DNA of 64,000 nt. Origin: Bryoerythrophyllum caledonicum. Taxonomy: Eukaryota; Streptophyta; Bryopsida; Pottiales; Pottiaceae. The stretch is from positions 16,880,291-16,944,290 of the forward strand of contig OZ020515.1 of NCBI GenBank assembly GCA_963971425.1, given 5' to 3'. This document shows, in pieces, positions 55,228 to 64,000 of this stretch. Position 1 is the first letter of the stretch; every line of letters starts with the position of its first letter. Under the pieces are notes generated by a model, which did no database searches, had not been told where the DNA came from, and saw only the letters and a list, made by a program, of their open reading frames with translations. The position numbers were made by a program, and so were the translations under genes.

Positions 55228-56076
55228 TTAACCAAGGCTAGTGGACCAAGGCTAAAGGACCAAAGTCCCCTCGGGGGACATTTCGAGTTTGGATAAGGTA
55301 CCACGTTCTCAATTCTAGGCATTATTTTCTGAGATTTTTTATTGAATGGACAACTTTTGATTAGCTTTGCGTGTACACAAATTTCGTAGAATTCCGACTA
55401 ACGGTTCAAAATTTACAATTTATTTTCACTTACATATACAAATAGTGCAGCAGCTTAGTGTGACATTTCACAAATATTGTCACTAAAGTTTGATAACTTC
55501 TAAACTCAATAGAAATTCGAGTTTTTGTCCATTTAAAAGAAAGAAAATGTCCTCTTGGAAAGGAAATTGAGATCTTTGCATCTACCGCACGGATATGTAA
55601 ATTTCAAAAATTTGAGAAGGATTTGAAATATGCAAAATATAAAGGGTATCGTTGATTCTCAGCACATTGTAGGATTGTAGGATTCACTGCATTGTAGGAT
55701 TTTTTAGGACATCTTCTACACCTCTTGTACTTCTAAAATTTGGTGCACATGTGCCTAACATGATCCTTTTCAAGTTAATATAATAAATTCACGGCCTGTA
55801 GTGCAAAAACTTGCCATAGAAGATGGTCGAAGTTTGTTGAAGGTGTTTAGGATGACCTCAAAAAGAGATTATGTCTCACTTCAAAGGCTGGTATCTTTCA
55901 ATCCGTGATGTCAAACTTACCAAAATTTTCACCACACACTCTCATACAACTCTAGTACAAGATCCCACGGTTCAATTTTCAGAAAAAACATTTTGTATCA
56001 TTTTGTGTTGAATGCGCTGAAAATGGCAGTTTCGGAGTGATTTTGAGGGGAAATATCTTGGTCCTTTAAGGGTTAA
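55228..56076 (+). mobile_element. TTAA element, family B copy 2
   Basis: Bounded by TTAACCAAGGCTAG and TCCTTTAAGGGTTAA. The 849-bp body aligns in reverse with 12,485-13,300 (GTACTTCTAAAATTTGGTGC, GCACATGTGCCTAA, TTTTGTGTTGAATGC). The left end seems to carry a small duplication of GGACCAAGGCTA. The large LINE inserted five bases to its left. Confidence 0.65.
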
Positions 56077-56292
56077 CTAAATATAGAAGTACTGACCAAA
56101 TGAACATGGAACATGGATATTTGCAAGGACAAACCACCCACAATTGACTCCTCAGCACAAGTCAGCCACACTTCCAGTGCTACATGGCTGATGGAATTGG
56201 CCCATGTATCCAGAAAGCAAGCAAGCTTTCCATGAGAGCCAGTAGCAAATGCTTGAGCTCAGTCAAATAATCATATTCAATACATGGGAAAT

Positions 56293-56513
56293 TTAACCCC
56301 TAAAGACCGAGTGTCCATTAGGGGACAAAAAATTTCACTTTGAATGCACTTATCATTATATCCACATGGTAAATTTTCACAAATGTTTTACCACATCATC
56401 TATATAACTATAGAAAAAGATGCTATGGGTACACTCTTGAAAAGTTCATCTCAACAATTTTTAATTAATGGAGTAGAGACTTCCCTAAAATACCTTGGTC
56501 AGTTTGGATTTAA
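56293..56513. mobile_element. 221-bp TTAA element, family C copy 2
   Basis: Starts TTAACCCCTAAAGACCGAGTG and ends TTTGGATTTAA, aligning along its length with 6,419-6,642. No coding capacity. Confidence 0.6.
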
Positions 56514-57090
56514 AACTGTCCAAATAGAGTTAGTCATGACCTAAAGTGAGTTCCTAAGGACTTACCCCTCTATTTCCCCACCCTTTTCAGGGGCCATTGG
56601 CTCCCATGTGTGCACTTGCATGTCAATGATTAGCTAATGAGTATATCTAGTGTAGCACATACATTATTTATAGATCTCTGACATGTTGACTTACCGTAGT
56701 AGTAACCTTCTTATGTTTTGTTTATCTAGAGTACGTCTTGAGGTTGGTTTTAAAATGATTAAAAACATGTCTTTTGATTCTATGTATCCAATCATCCATG
56801 TTGTTGAAAAGATTGCATACAATGTATGTAATAAATGAATATGAAAAACACAAATTTGAAAATATATTTTCATCATGATAGAGGTGAAACAATTCTAATT
56901 TGAAAAGAGGATTCTCTTAAAGTTATTCATCAAAATGGAAACTAGAAACATGTCCATTTTTCAAGGAAACCTCAACTAATATTATTTTGACATGTTGTAA
57001 ATTTGAGTTTTTTTTAGCAATGTTTGATACCATTCATTTAATTTACTTGCATCACTTGTTTAACAGGAAAAAATCTAATACATAACTAGT
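56514..57090. other. No recognisable feature
   Basis: AT-rich, no gene or repeat that I can place. Confidence 0.5.
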
Positions 57091-59006
57091 TTAATCCTTA
57101 AAATTTCTTGACCATCTCTCACCAAAACACTTCAACATTGCTCATTCTAGTGCAAAGAGTGGAAAAGAAAAGAAAGTCTTAATATGCATATCCAACCGTA
57201 AGATTTTAATACATATTACTAAAACCACAAGCTCAGATATATTCTAGCTAATTGACCATACATGTTGAAAGGTTGACAATAGTGTTTGAAGTAAGGATAA
57301 TAGTTTTTCTTCTTCATGTTTTCAAAGGCCGACAGACTTCTACTTCACTTGGTGTTGGAATTTTGCATGGTACAAATTGTAGATTTAATACCATAATGAT
57401 GTAAGCGAAGTTTTTCTTGATACACCAACATTTAGAGGTAGAAGGAAAGTGAAGTATTCTCAATCCTTTATTACTTTTAGATAATCAAAGATGGCTCAAA
57501 ATTTGCCAAAACACATTTTTCTTCTTGATATATTTGTACTTTTATGTAATTTGAAAATCCAAACAGTCAAAAATAGGTTCATGCTTCTTCATTGATTTAA
57601 AAAAAAATGAGATTAGCATTAAGATTTTTGATTTTTTTAAGAGAAATTGAAAATAAAATTGCATCTTACTGGAAAAAGGTGAGAAAACATCAACTAAAAA
57701 GCTGAGAAAACTTATAGTGTAAAACTTCTAGAATAGAAGTCTTATATTTTGAAAGGTAATAACTTTTTATTGTCTCAAATTAAATATTGACACTTATTCA
57801 TGTTAGCAATCTTATGTTTAACCCCTAAGGTACCAAGTGTCCAAAAAGGGCTTTTTGAAAGTTCAGTCAGGTTCCTATGGTGTCAATTTCCAACATTCTT
57901 CTTTGAAATTTTTACTATAGAAAGACATTACCAAGAGCTTGGCGGAAAAACAATTTTTTCCTAAATTGGACATTTGATGAAAAAGTTATAGGGTTTCGAA
58001 TTTTAAATGGGGAGGGCGGGCACCTCGGGCACCTCCAAAAACTTTTGATAGGACACTCTATTGAAAGTGAGATTTTCAGTACTCGCAAGTAATATTATTT
58101 CCCTTCATGTTGTCAAAAAAAAGTTCTTGTCTTTACTGAAAAATAGCATACCAACCCAAGTCAAACATTTTCACACATTGTCACTCATTGTCGGGCAAGG
58201 TACCAAAAAAACTTCTTCTTTTCCACATAAAACCTAGAGATCTTCATATTTTTCACTTTTTATTTTTTCCACAACAATATGTAATGAAACCTTCTTACCG
58301 GTATTAACCATTCGGATTATCAATCGAAAACATATTAAGTTCAAAAAAAATTAAAGTGTGAATTAACAAATTTCGAGCCTCCACTCCTTGCACACTTGTT
58401 TTGAATATGCTACACCCTGTCTCTACCTCTAAAAATTGGTGTGTAAGGAGCTAACATCATGCTTAACAAGATGGTAATAGATTTAGACCTCGTGTAGTGA
58501 AAGTTTTTGACACCAATTGAAGTCAAAGTCTGCTAATCCACTATACGCAGGGAAGAAAATGAACCATTTGCTTGACTTCAAACACTATAATCTTTCAATC
58601 CATGCCGTCAAAGTTTATGAAATTTTGTACATGTATTACTTAATAAGCTTATATTGAGATCCTACGGTCAAAACTAAAAACCAAAGTTTTTTTTACCCTC
58701 TTTATTCCTTGCACTAGAATCCATTCATTTTGAAGTGTTTTTGGTGTAAAACTGTCACGGTACCTTAGGGGTTAATAGAGGGTCGTAGCAAATTTTGAAG
58801 TTGCCCAAAGTACATGCTTTCAAAATATATTTTTAAGATGGCATAAATACTTTTCTCTAGGTCCAATGAGAATTTATTTTTCCACACAAATTTTATCTTC
58901 TTGCAACTTCGAAAAAAATTACAAATATAATTATCAATTGTAATTATGGGAGCGTGCCCAAGATTTCTAAAAGACATTTTTGGGACTTTGGGTCTTTAGG
59001 AGTTAA
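57091..59006 (-). mobile_element. TTAA element, family A copy 4, split by copy 2
   Basis: The left end TTAATCCTTAAAATTTC and following CACCAAAACACTTCAA match the reverse-oriented copy at 8,477; the right end is GGTCTTTAGGAGTTAA. The family block (ACACCAACATTTAGAGGTAG, ~57,423) lies left of the inserted element and the terminal block (GTCGTAGCAAATTTTGAAG, ~58,785) right of it. Removing the 954-bp insertion leaves 962 bp, close to the 958 bp of the inserted sibling. Confidence 0.75.
57818..58775 (+). mobile_element. TTAA element, family A copy 2
   Basis: TTAACCCCTAAGGTACC at the left and GGTACCTTAGGGGTTAA at the right: a perfect 13-bp inverted terminus (CCCCTAAGGTACC) flanked by TTAA on both sides. 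It is the best-preserved copy and lies inside copy 4. Non-autonomous and piggyBac-like by target and termini. Confidence 0.85.
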
Positions 59007-59385
59007 TCTTTGAAGTAACAATTATCTCTTTAAAAAAAGACATTTTGAACATGTTTCAACAATGACAATCTTGACTGCAGAGTTTTAGAACCAAAACTAA
59101 CCCCCTAAAGGTCTAGGGCATTTTTCACTTTAGGAACATAGTAACTAGTTTCTAAACACATGTCAAGTCCAACATCTTCACTACACCGTTCAGTGAATAT
59201 AGTGTAGACTAGACTATTTGAAATTTCCTACAGTAATTTCATTAAACGCAAATTAAAGTGGTCCACTTCAATTTTCCATCCACATCAAATCATGTCCATT
59301 AGAAATAGTGTGGCTTGTTTCAAAATAAAACACACAGGAATTGATGCAGATAAGTTTTTACAAATTGTACTCAAAACCAAAAATT

Positions 59386-59509
59386 ATAATATAATAACAT
59401 GATAAAAACATAATATAATAATAAAATAATAACATAAGAATATAATAACATAATAATAAAATAAGATAATAAAATAATAACATAATAATATAATAACATA
59501 ATAACATAA
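59386..59509. repeat. AT-rich (ATAATAACATA)-like repeat, left part
   Basis: Degenerate repeats of ATAATA and ATAACATA; the same type resumes at 60,159 after the Helitron. Confidence 0.75.
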
Positions 59510-60158
59510 TCTACTTATATAATAGGCGTCAATGTCTGTCCGTCCGCCGCTCCCGGTCACATGACCTTTGGAATTGCCATTTGAATCAAATGAGCCTTTT
59601 GAATTGAATGTGAACTTTGAAAGAATCCTCCATATGTGCCCTTTGGAGGAATCCTTTATAGTGCCCTTTGGAGGAATCTTTTATAGTGCCCTTTGGAGGA
59701 ATCCTTTATAGTGCCCTTTGGAGGAATCTTTTATAGTGCCCTTTTATTCAAATTTGGCTTATTGAGTTTTGAAATTGTATTATGTATCAAAAATAGAAAA
59801 ATAAAACCATAATTTCCAACATATTGAAACTACACAATGTACTACCTGGGGTACATAAAATAAATGATAGTTATCTAAAGACAATAACACGTATATAAAA
59901 TAAATAATGGGTATTTAAAGTGAATAGTAGGTATATATATAGTACATAATGCATATAAAATGGGTAAATTTTATTTTTGCATTTACATATGTTTATTTAA
60001 CTTGGGATTGGCCCGGTCAGTTGATGACAACGGGGAATGGACTTGATTCGATTTAGATTCGATTTGAGCTTATTGGTTTTAAAATACAAAACATGCAAAC
60101 GTAACTTTAACACACCACCCTCCGCACTCCCCGTCGGGACGACGGGTACCAACCCTAG
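59510..60158 (+). mobile_element. Non-autonomous Helitron
   Basis: It begins TCTACTTATATAATAGGC after an A and ends CTAG before a T, the expected TC...CTRR ends in an AT target. A 7-bp hairpin (CCCGTCG, loop GGA, CGACGGG; 60,130-60,146) sits 8 nt before the terminal CTAG, as in Helitrons. No ORF. It inserted into an AT-rich repeat. Confidence 0.85.
59636..59746. repeat. 25-bp minisatellite inside the Helitron
   Basis: Four full copies and one partial copy of GTGCCCTTTGGAGGAATC followed by (C/T)TTTATA, starting at 59,636, 59,661, 59,686, 59,711 and 59,736. Alternate units carry C or T at position 19. Confidence 0.9.
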
Positions 60159-60360
60159 TATAATATAATAATATTATTTTATAACATAAGAATATAACAT
60201 AAGAATATTAACATAATATTATAATATAATATAACATAAAATAATATTAACATAAGAATATAACATAATAAAATAATAATATAATAATAACATAATAACA
60301 TTATAATAATATAATAACATTATAATAACATAAAATAGTAACATATTAATATTATATACA
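60159..60360. repeat. AT-rich repeat, right part
   Basis: Continuation of the ATAATA/ATAACATA repeat DNA on the other side of the Helitron. Confidence 0.75.
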
Positions 60361-60827
60361 ATAACCAAAATTGATGTGGTCTACCTCAATTTTCATCCAA
60401 AACTAGAATTGATGTGGTCCACATCAATTTTAATCCACATTACCTATACCTCCACACTATATTCAGTGAACGGTGTAGTTAAGTACCATTCCATCCTCTA
60501 AATCTTCCTTGAAAGATCATGAACAACATCATTTATAAAATGTTTTGCTTAAGTACCACATGATCTAGCATCTTTTGTCATACAGCCAAGGACAAGAAGC
60601 ATTTATACTCTAAGTGAAAAATATTACACTTCATTGAATTTCAAGTTTTTGTGATTCTTTTAAACTAAATTTGTGTTAATTTATTAAAAATTTATAAACT
60701 AAAAAATTAATCACAAATAGAATAGTAAATAATCATTTGAAGAGTGAACAATAATAGATATTTCCTAAAGTGGAAAGCAATGAAAAAGGCAAGGTAATAT
60801 TTACATACAAAACAAAAAGAGCATGAA

Positions 60828-61062
60828 ACACCATATTCATTATATTGGGAGATTTCCAGGACTTTGAAAGGTATGAATGGTTTTCCGAATAGAAATTGTT
60901 TGTGCACATTCCGCTCGACTCGAGTTGAATATGTACCCATATTGTACATATAGGTCAAATTTCATTGTGTAAATTCACTAAACATTTGCATGTTTAGGTC
61001 GACTTAAGCTTCACATAATATTTTGGGAGGATCCCAATCTCCCAATATAATGAATATGGTGT
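60828..61062. repeat. 27-bp perfect inverted repeat with 181-bp spacer
   Basis: The 27 bases at 60,828-60,854 (beginning ACACCATATTCATTATAT) are the exact reverse complement of 61,036-61,062. It could be a fold-back element or a short MITE. The rest of 60,479-61,344 shows no gene. Confidence 0.75.
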
Positions 61063-61344
61063 TATGAGGAATTTCATGCACCTATGAAATGCATGGCAAT
61101 TGATGCAAGTCTTGGGTCTTACCCAATGCAAGTTAAATGGGTATCCTATGGTATCCTAAATTTTCAAAGAATTTGATGAGTAGCTCCCCTATACCTTTTC
61201 CAAGCCAAATCACGTTATCCATGTGGTCTCACTTTCCACCACACAAATCCTCTTTGAAACAATCCAAACAATATGATCCACACTATGTGTGATAATTTAG
61301 CCGCTCGGCACTTAATCCTTTGGGTACTCTTTGCTTTTTATTTT

Positions 61345-61478
61345 TGGTTACATAGTGTCTATTGTCAAAAGAGGGAAGTAGTTCCATACCACTAGTCTAT
61401 GCCCGGCGGATAGAGAGATAGTAACGGAATGAACATACACTTTATTCATGCCAGCCCCCGATTGGGGGCCGAGAGTTC
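61345..61478 (+). mobile_element. LINE 3'-end fragment
   Basis: About 130 bp aligning with the 3' UTR of the large LINE: TACATAGTGTCTA, then GGGAAGTAGTTCCA, then ATACACTTTATTC. It ends in a hairpin GCCCCC-GATT-GGGGGC (61,454-61,469) at the place where the large copy has its own hairpin, followed by a CT-rich tail. It is a very short 5'-truncated insertion. Confidence 0.75.
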
Positions 61479-62266
61479 TTTTCCATATGGTCCCATTTAC
61501 TAACACAAGACTACAAAGTAAAGAGGTGACATGTAGAGGGACCCCCTTTCATTTTCTGGAGAACACTTATAGCTTTGATTATTAAAAAGTACGTTAGGAT
61601 TTCTTCATCCATGTTTTGATAATCACAATCAATACATGATAACTAAAATATATGTAGTTTTTTATATCATTACACAATTAGTTATGTAGTATCAATGTTA
61701 ACTAAAATATATGTGTTTAAGAATCAATGGGATTGTTATGCATACTTAGTATGATAAATCAATATGATTCATTTCTTTACTAATATTGGATCCAAAAGTA
61801 TTACAACTCTTGGAAAGAATCGGTTTCTTAAATTCCTATAAATTATTTCTAATTTTGTAGACTCATAAAGGAAGGTTCGAGTGAAATTGTAATTTTGACA
61901 AATATAAATAGATTATCATAGTTAAACAAGGCTTAATTCAATAGGAATTTATTGTCATCTTCATAGTTGTGCATTCTTCTTAGTTCAAGCTTGCAAAAGA
62001 AAGCTTTTGTTTCTCATTCTTCTTGCCCCTAAACATGCGGGTATCTTTTAATTATCCAAAACTCCTTTGTTATGTAGCTGATAAGCTATCATGTCATCTT
62101 TCTTCATCCAAATTTGCAATTGAAAGCTACCCATATTCATTTCTCTACGTCCCAAGTTGTTTTACCATGAGCATTGGTCAATTTCAGCACCTCCCTGCAA
62201 CATTAATAATCTTTCCAAGTCATAGTGCTTCAGACGCAATAGATATTACTGAGATATTATGTAACT
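61479..62266. other. No recognisable feature
   Basis: AT-rich; the plus frame from 62,023 is short and unrecognised. Confidence 0.4.
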
Positions 62267-62355
62267 ATCACCAAGAAATTACTTTTGTCGGTCATATCAA
62301 TCGTCAACCATCACCAAGGAATTACTTTTGTTGGTCATATCAATTGTCAACCAAT
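62267..62355. repeat. 43-bp tandem duplication
   Basis: CACCAAGAAATTACTTTTGT and GGTCATATCAAT recur as CACCAAGGAATTACTTTTGT and GGTCATATCAAT 43 bp later; a third partial GTCGGTCATATCAAT follows. Confidence 0.75.
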
Positions 62356-62689
62356 TGTCGGTCATATCAATCTTCATGACTCTGGCTTGCTATGGACAGC
62401 TACCCTTACTCATTTTCCAAGTCTTTTTATTGTTCACGATTGTAACAATCCCGGAGGTAAGATTTGACGTCCATTTCATGGTAGTATGATTCCAATAAGT
62501 GAGATTTTTTCAAAGGTGTGAATACATGATGTATTGCCCTTTCTATTACATTCTAACACTCTGCTTTATAATTGAATTCACCACCATGTAATCTACTTTT
62601 TCTATAGGCTAGTCTTTTCACATTTTCTAAAAACGGACCACTTTGAAACCTCAATAATTTAGTCATGGGCATACTTGCACTTTACATTA

Positions 62690-63115
62690 CAAGCAATCCC
62701 TTGTAATCCTTTGTTTTCATAAATAAAAATCCACTAATTTAGATTTTGAATATCCATTCATCTTGTGATCCTTTCATTTCAATTAGCCAAATGCATGTGG
62801 TCCACTTCACAAGTGTGTCAAGTTTTGACAGATAATCTTACAAGTGTGCTGCATTATAGCTTTTGGCCTTTGTCATTGTTACAATTTAATGAAGTACATG
62901 CCTGCAATCTACTTTATTAACAAATCCTTGTGACCCTTTCTTTTCATTAGTAAAAATCCACTTATTGGAACTTAAAATATGCATTCATCTTGTGATTCTT
63001 TCAAATCAACCAGCCAAATGCAAGTTATCAACAATACAAGTTAGTAATGTTGTCAGTGTGGTACACAGTCTTACAATTAGACTACATTATGGCAGTGGAC
63101 CTTACAAGTGAGTGA
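62690..63115. repeat. Two diverged direct copies of a ~215-bp unit
   Basis: The block at about 62,700 (TTGTAATCCTTTG, AAAAATCCACTAATTTAG, CATTCATCTTGTGATCC, GCCAAATGCA) recurs at about 62,925. Between and after them, CTTACAAGTG(T/A)G-like motifs repeat. Confidence 0.65.
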
Positions 63116-63524
63116 CATTTTGGCAAATGATTTTACAGGTCAGCCACATTCTAGCAATGAACGTCACAAGTCTCCACCTTCTAATTCTTTGATTTATAGA
63201 ATTTAACAGGCTACAATGCATTTGACCACCTTCAATTTTTCCTAATTTAGATTGACTTCATTCTATTAAAAATTGACCTTGTATATGTATAGCTCCTATG
63301 ATTTGAAAAAGAAAGTAATTGTGTTTTACTATTACACTTAATACATGATAAATAAGAGTTTGTATTACTCATTTTATATCCATTAGCTAGTATATAAAAC
63401 ACAATTGTATATCTATAAATCATTAAGTAATGAATTTCATTTTGATCTTCAATTTTTATGTCTATCAAGAATTAAATAATAGGGTTACACATCTTCAAAT
63501 GATTTCATACTTTTGTGTTTGGTT

Positions 63525-63620
63525 AATTAAACCGAAAGGATCAAAAGATGAATGGGTATTCAAAATCTTAATAAGTGGATTTTAATAATGAAAAGAAAGG
63601 ATCACAAGTATTTTGTGTCA
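63525..63620. repeat. Inverted copy of the 62.7-kb unit
   Basis: GATCAAAAGATGAATGGGTA, AAGTGGATTTTAATAATG and AAAGGATCACAAGTA are the reverse complement of the direct units at 62.7 and 62.9 kb. Confidence 0.65.
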
Positions 63621-64000
63621 TTCTACAAATAAATTTCATTCTAACCTTCCTTTATGAATCTAAAAACCAATAAACTACTAAAAAAACCTCTCAACTTTGT
63701 ATTTATATTTTAAATAATTATAAATCTTGCAAATGTTGGTAAATCTTTTGTTCTGCCAACATACTTTGAAATTTGTATCTGTTCAATTATGACAATTATA
63801 TGTACCAAATTTTCACACAAGGGCTCATGATATAAGACATTGGGAGAGTTTATTCCTACTATTGTACCACGTTTTGTTGATCTTAACATGTAGGTGGCAC
63901 TTGAGGAATAGAGTACAGTTATTTAAATAATTGTTGAACTTGTCCACATTATACTCATGTTTAAGCCTTAAAGATGTATGTAGTTGCATTTCTAATAACC
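63621..64000. other. No recognisable feature
   Basis: AT-rich to the window end. Confidence 0.5.

Larger units (their letters stand above)
59181..60478. mobile_element. TIR element filled with AT repeats and a Helitron
   Basis: CTACACCGTTCAGTGAATAT (continuing AGTGTAGA) at the left matches the reverse complement of 60,451-60,478 with about two mismatches over 28 bp. Inside are AT-rich repeats and the 649-bp Helitron. No clear target duplication. A related fragment occurs near 7,960-8,030. Confidence 0.6.

Overview
This window is repeat-dominated, gene-poor, AT-rich nuclear DNA, most likely from a land plant or other streptophyte. The best lineage marker is a Ty3/Gypsy retrotransposon of plant Tat/Athila character: RT box FLDDFCVFG, integrase ending after GPY/F with no chromodomain, extra ORFs outside gag-pol. 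The other elements are unusual for a seed plant: a Tc1-like DD34E element, TTAA-flanked piggyBac-like short elements, Helitrons, and an I/Jockey-like LINE with a YADD reverse transcriptase, RNase H and a 2A-like peptide. The species cannot be named from the sequence. No host gene, rRNA or tRNA could be established; one exon-like patch at 14.0-14.4 kb is the only weak host candidate.

Left flank (1-21.9 kb). A deleted Tc1-like element with ~350-bp inverted ends opens the window, followed by ~180-bp tandem units. A decayed Helitron helicase (3.07-5.59 kb) interrupts an older TTAA element. Several short elements bounded by TTAA follow (2.1, 6.4, 8.5, 10.5, 12.4 kb), one nested in another. Then come a frame-broken coding remnant whose internal stops are all TAG (11.6-12.1 kb), a 5'-truncated LINE (15.1-16.9 kb, minus), an unknown degenerate coding region (16.9-18.8 kb, plus) and a 559-bp TIR element (21.3-21.9 kb).

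Central 33 kb (21,966-55,210). This is one nested unit on the minus strand. A LINE of about 13.8 kb, flanked by a perfect 13-bp target duplication, runs from its 5' end near 55.2 kb through ORF1 (~52.4-51.0 kb), a T/K/H-rich N-terminal region with a 2A-like site (49.66 kb), AP-endonuclease (~49.0-47.5 kb), reverse transcriptase (28.0-26.5 kb), RNase H and zinc finger (26.5-23.2 kb), to a terminal hairpin and a 1,052-bp (AAG/CTT)n tail. A 19,440-bp Ty3/Gypsy element (28,022-47,461) with nearly identical 2-kb LTRs and a GTTGT duplication sits inside the LINE coding frame. Read on the minus strand it has PBS, four small overlapping ORFs (three of them paralogous), gag with an in-frame TAA, an intact pol (protease-RT-RNase H-integrase), a CTTAAG-rich spacer, a long GC-richer coiled-coil ORF broken only by TAG codons, a non-coding tail with a GC-rich patch, and a polypurine tract.

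Right flank (55.2-64 kb). More TTAA elements, including a clean case of one family member inserted into another (57,818-58,775 inside 57,091-59,006), a 649-bp non-autonomous Helitron inside AT-rich repeat DNA inside a TIR element (59,181-60,478), a 27-bp perfect inverted repeat near 60.8-61.1 kb, a third LINE 3' end (61.35-61.48 kb, plus) and diverged direct and inverted repeats to the window end.
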